A DNA stretch of 64,000 bases from Rouxiella aceris (lineage in GTDB: Bacteria > Pseudomonadota > Gammaproteobacteria > Enterobacterales > Enterobacteriaceae). A model generated the notes under the pieces. It made no database searches and was not told where the DNA came from. It worked only from the letters and a program-made list of their open reading frames with translations. This document shows, piece by piece, positions 63,509 through 64,000 of this stretch. Position numbers and translations under genes: made by a program. The stretch spans positions 283,361-347,360 of the forward strand of contig NZ_JAADJU010000007.1 in the NCBI RefSeq assembly GCF_012933545.1, given 5' to 3'. Position 1 is the first letter of the stretch. Each line of letters opens with the position of its first letter.

Positions 63509-64000
63509 TTTGCCGCTGAAACGGCACGGTGTGCATAGTTGGCTGGCACATTCAGAGACAGCGCCGCGCGAAGAGGAGGGAGACGTTTTTGGCTCCCGAC
63601 CGAGCAAGGGGACTGCGCAGCAGCGCGGCTCGTGCCACGCTGGGGGTAACTGAAACATAGCCGGTAATAGGCAGCAGACGAATCAACAACACCAAAAGGC
63701 CCAGGATTGTTAAGGAGCGGGCCAGCGCTCCTTAACTCGGTTCGGCACAGCGGGTTAAGCGGCCACTGCAATTATAAAACCGAAACAACTCCTCATAGCC
63801 CATTGACTTTAAAACACAAATTACCATTTAAGCCCAACCCGAAACAGCTTCTCTAAAGCCAATGGCCTTTAAAACCAAAAATTGCCATTTAAGACATGCT
63901 TGCTGGCACATTCAGAGACGGCGCCGCGCGAAGAGGAGGGAGACGTTTTTGGCTCCCGACCGAGCAAGGGGACTGCGCAGCAGCGCGGCTCGTGCCACGC
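63509..64000 (-). repeat. A units of repeat locus 3, running off the window
   Basis: There is one full A unit on the minus strand (to about 63902; core near 63574-63606, hairpin 63709-63736) and the start of a second (63903-64000; core near 63936-63966). Core-to-core spacing is 360 bp, as for the long units of locus 1. The array probably continues beyond the window. Confidence 0.9.

Noticed and set aside
63425..63771. ORFs reading through the 8-bp microsatellite (poly FLSFCLFVF-type peptides)
   Set aside because: The peptide is only the translation of the microsatellite, and the 8-bp period shifts frame with each unit change. No family resemblance.

Overview
The window looks like chromosomal DNA of a motile, nutritionally versatile enterobacterium. 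The codon usage, the nas and hut gene sets, the FliA-type promoters and the MipA and UxuA families suggest Enterobacterales, perhaps a Serratia/Rahnella/Rouxiella-type genus. I cannot fix the genus from sequence alone. I see no rRNA, tRNA, prophage, IS element or CRISPR array.

Layout. (1) 1-9.2 kb is a motility and cyclic-di-GMP block: a GAF-GGDEF protein, a chemoreceptor, a membrane PAS-GGDEF-EAL phosphodiesterase and an unknown cysteine-free protein. Three of the four have excellent sigma-28 (FliA) promoters. (2) 9.2-22.5 kb holds a peptidoglycan amidase and a complete nitrate/nitrite assimilation locus: NasR, an ANTAR-type antitermination leader behind a sigma-54 promoter with an NtrC site, the nitrate ABC transporter, a NasC-NasB fusion ORF, nitrate reductase NasA, and CobA for siroheme. 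(3) 22.5-24.4 kb is a gene-free repeat array. (4) 24.4-33.7 kb is a peptide ABC transporter operon with a D-aminopeptidase and a LacI regulator, divergent from a dipeptidase; it probably serves D-amino-acid-containing peptides. (5) 33.7-34.45 kb is a second copy of the repeat element. (6) 34.4-38.0 kb has hexuronate genes (uxuA, an MFS carrier and a GntR regulator). (7) 38.0-49.6 kb is a full five-step hut regulon (HutH, U, I, F, G) with HutC, HutD and an ABC importer; four near-identical HutC operators tie it together. (8) 49.9-54.6 kb carries an alcohol-dehydrogenase-family enzyme and a MipA / MASE1 / HdeD-hydrolase cluster. (9) 54.7-63.0 kb has a LysR regulator divergent from a seven-gene operon: an ArgH-family lyase, an amino-acid-type ABC importer, two NodB-like hydrolases (one lacking its metal ligands) and an MmgE/PrpD protein. 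I read it as uptake and breakdown of an aspartate- or succinate-adduct compound. (10) 63.0-64.0 kb is a third repeat locus that runs off the window.

The least explained features are these. A composite intergenic repeat family occurs at three loci: a 299-359 bp A unit, an 8-bp microsatellite and a B module carrying an inverted copy of the A core. Two of the three loci are certainly between convergent genes. The others are the sigma-28-driven unknown protein at 7513, the NasC-NasB fusion, and the lyase/MmgE/paired-hydrolase operon. Functions are inferred from remembered family motifs; no database search was possible.
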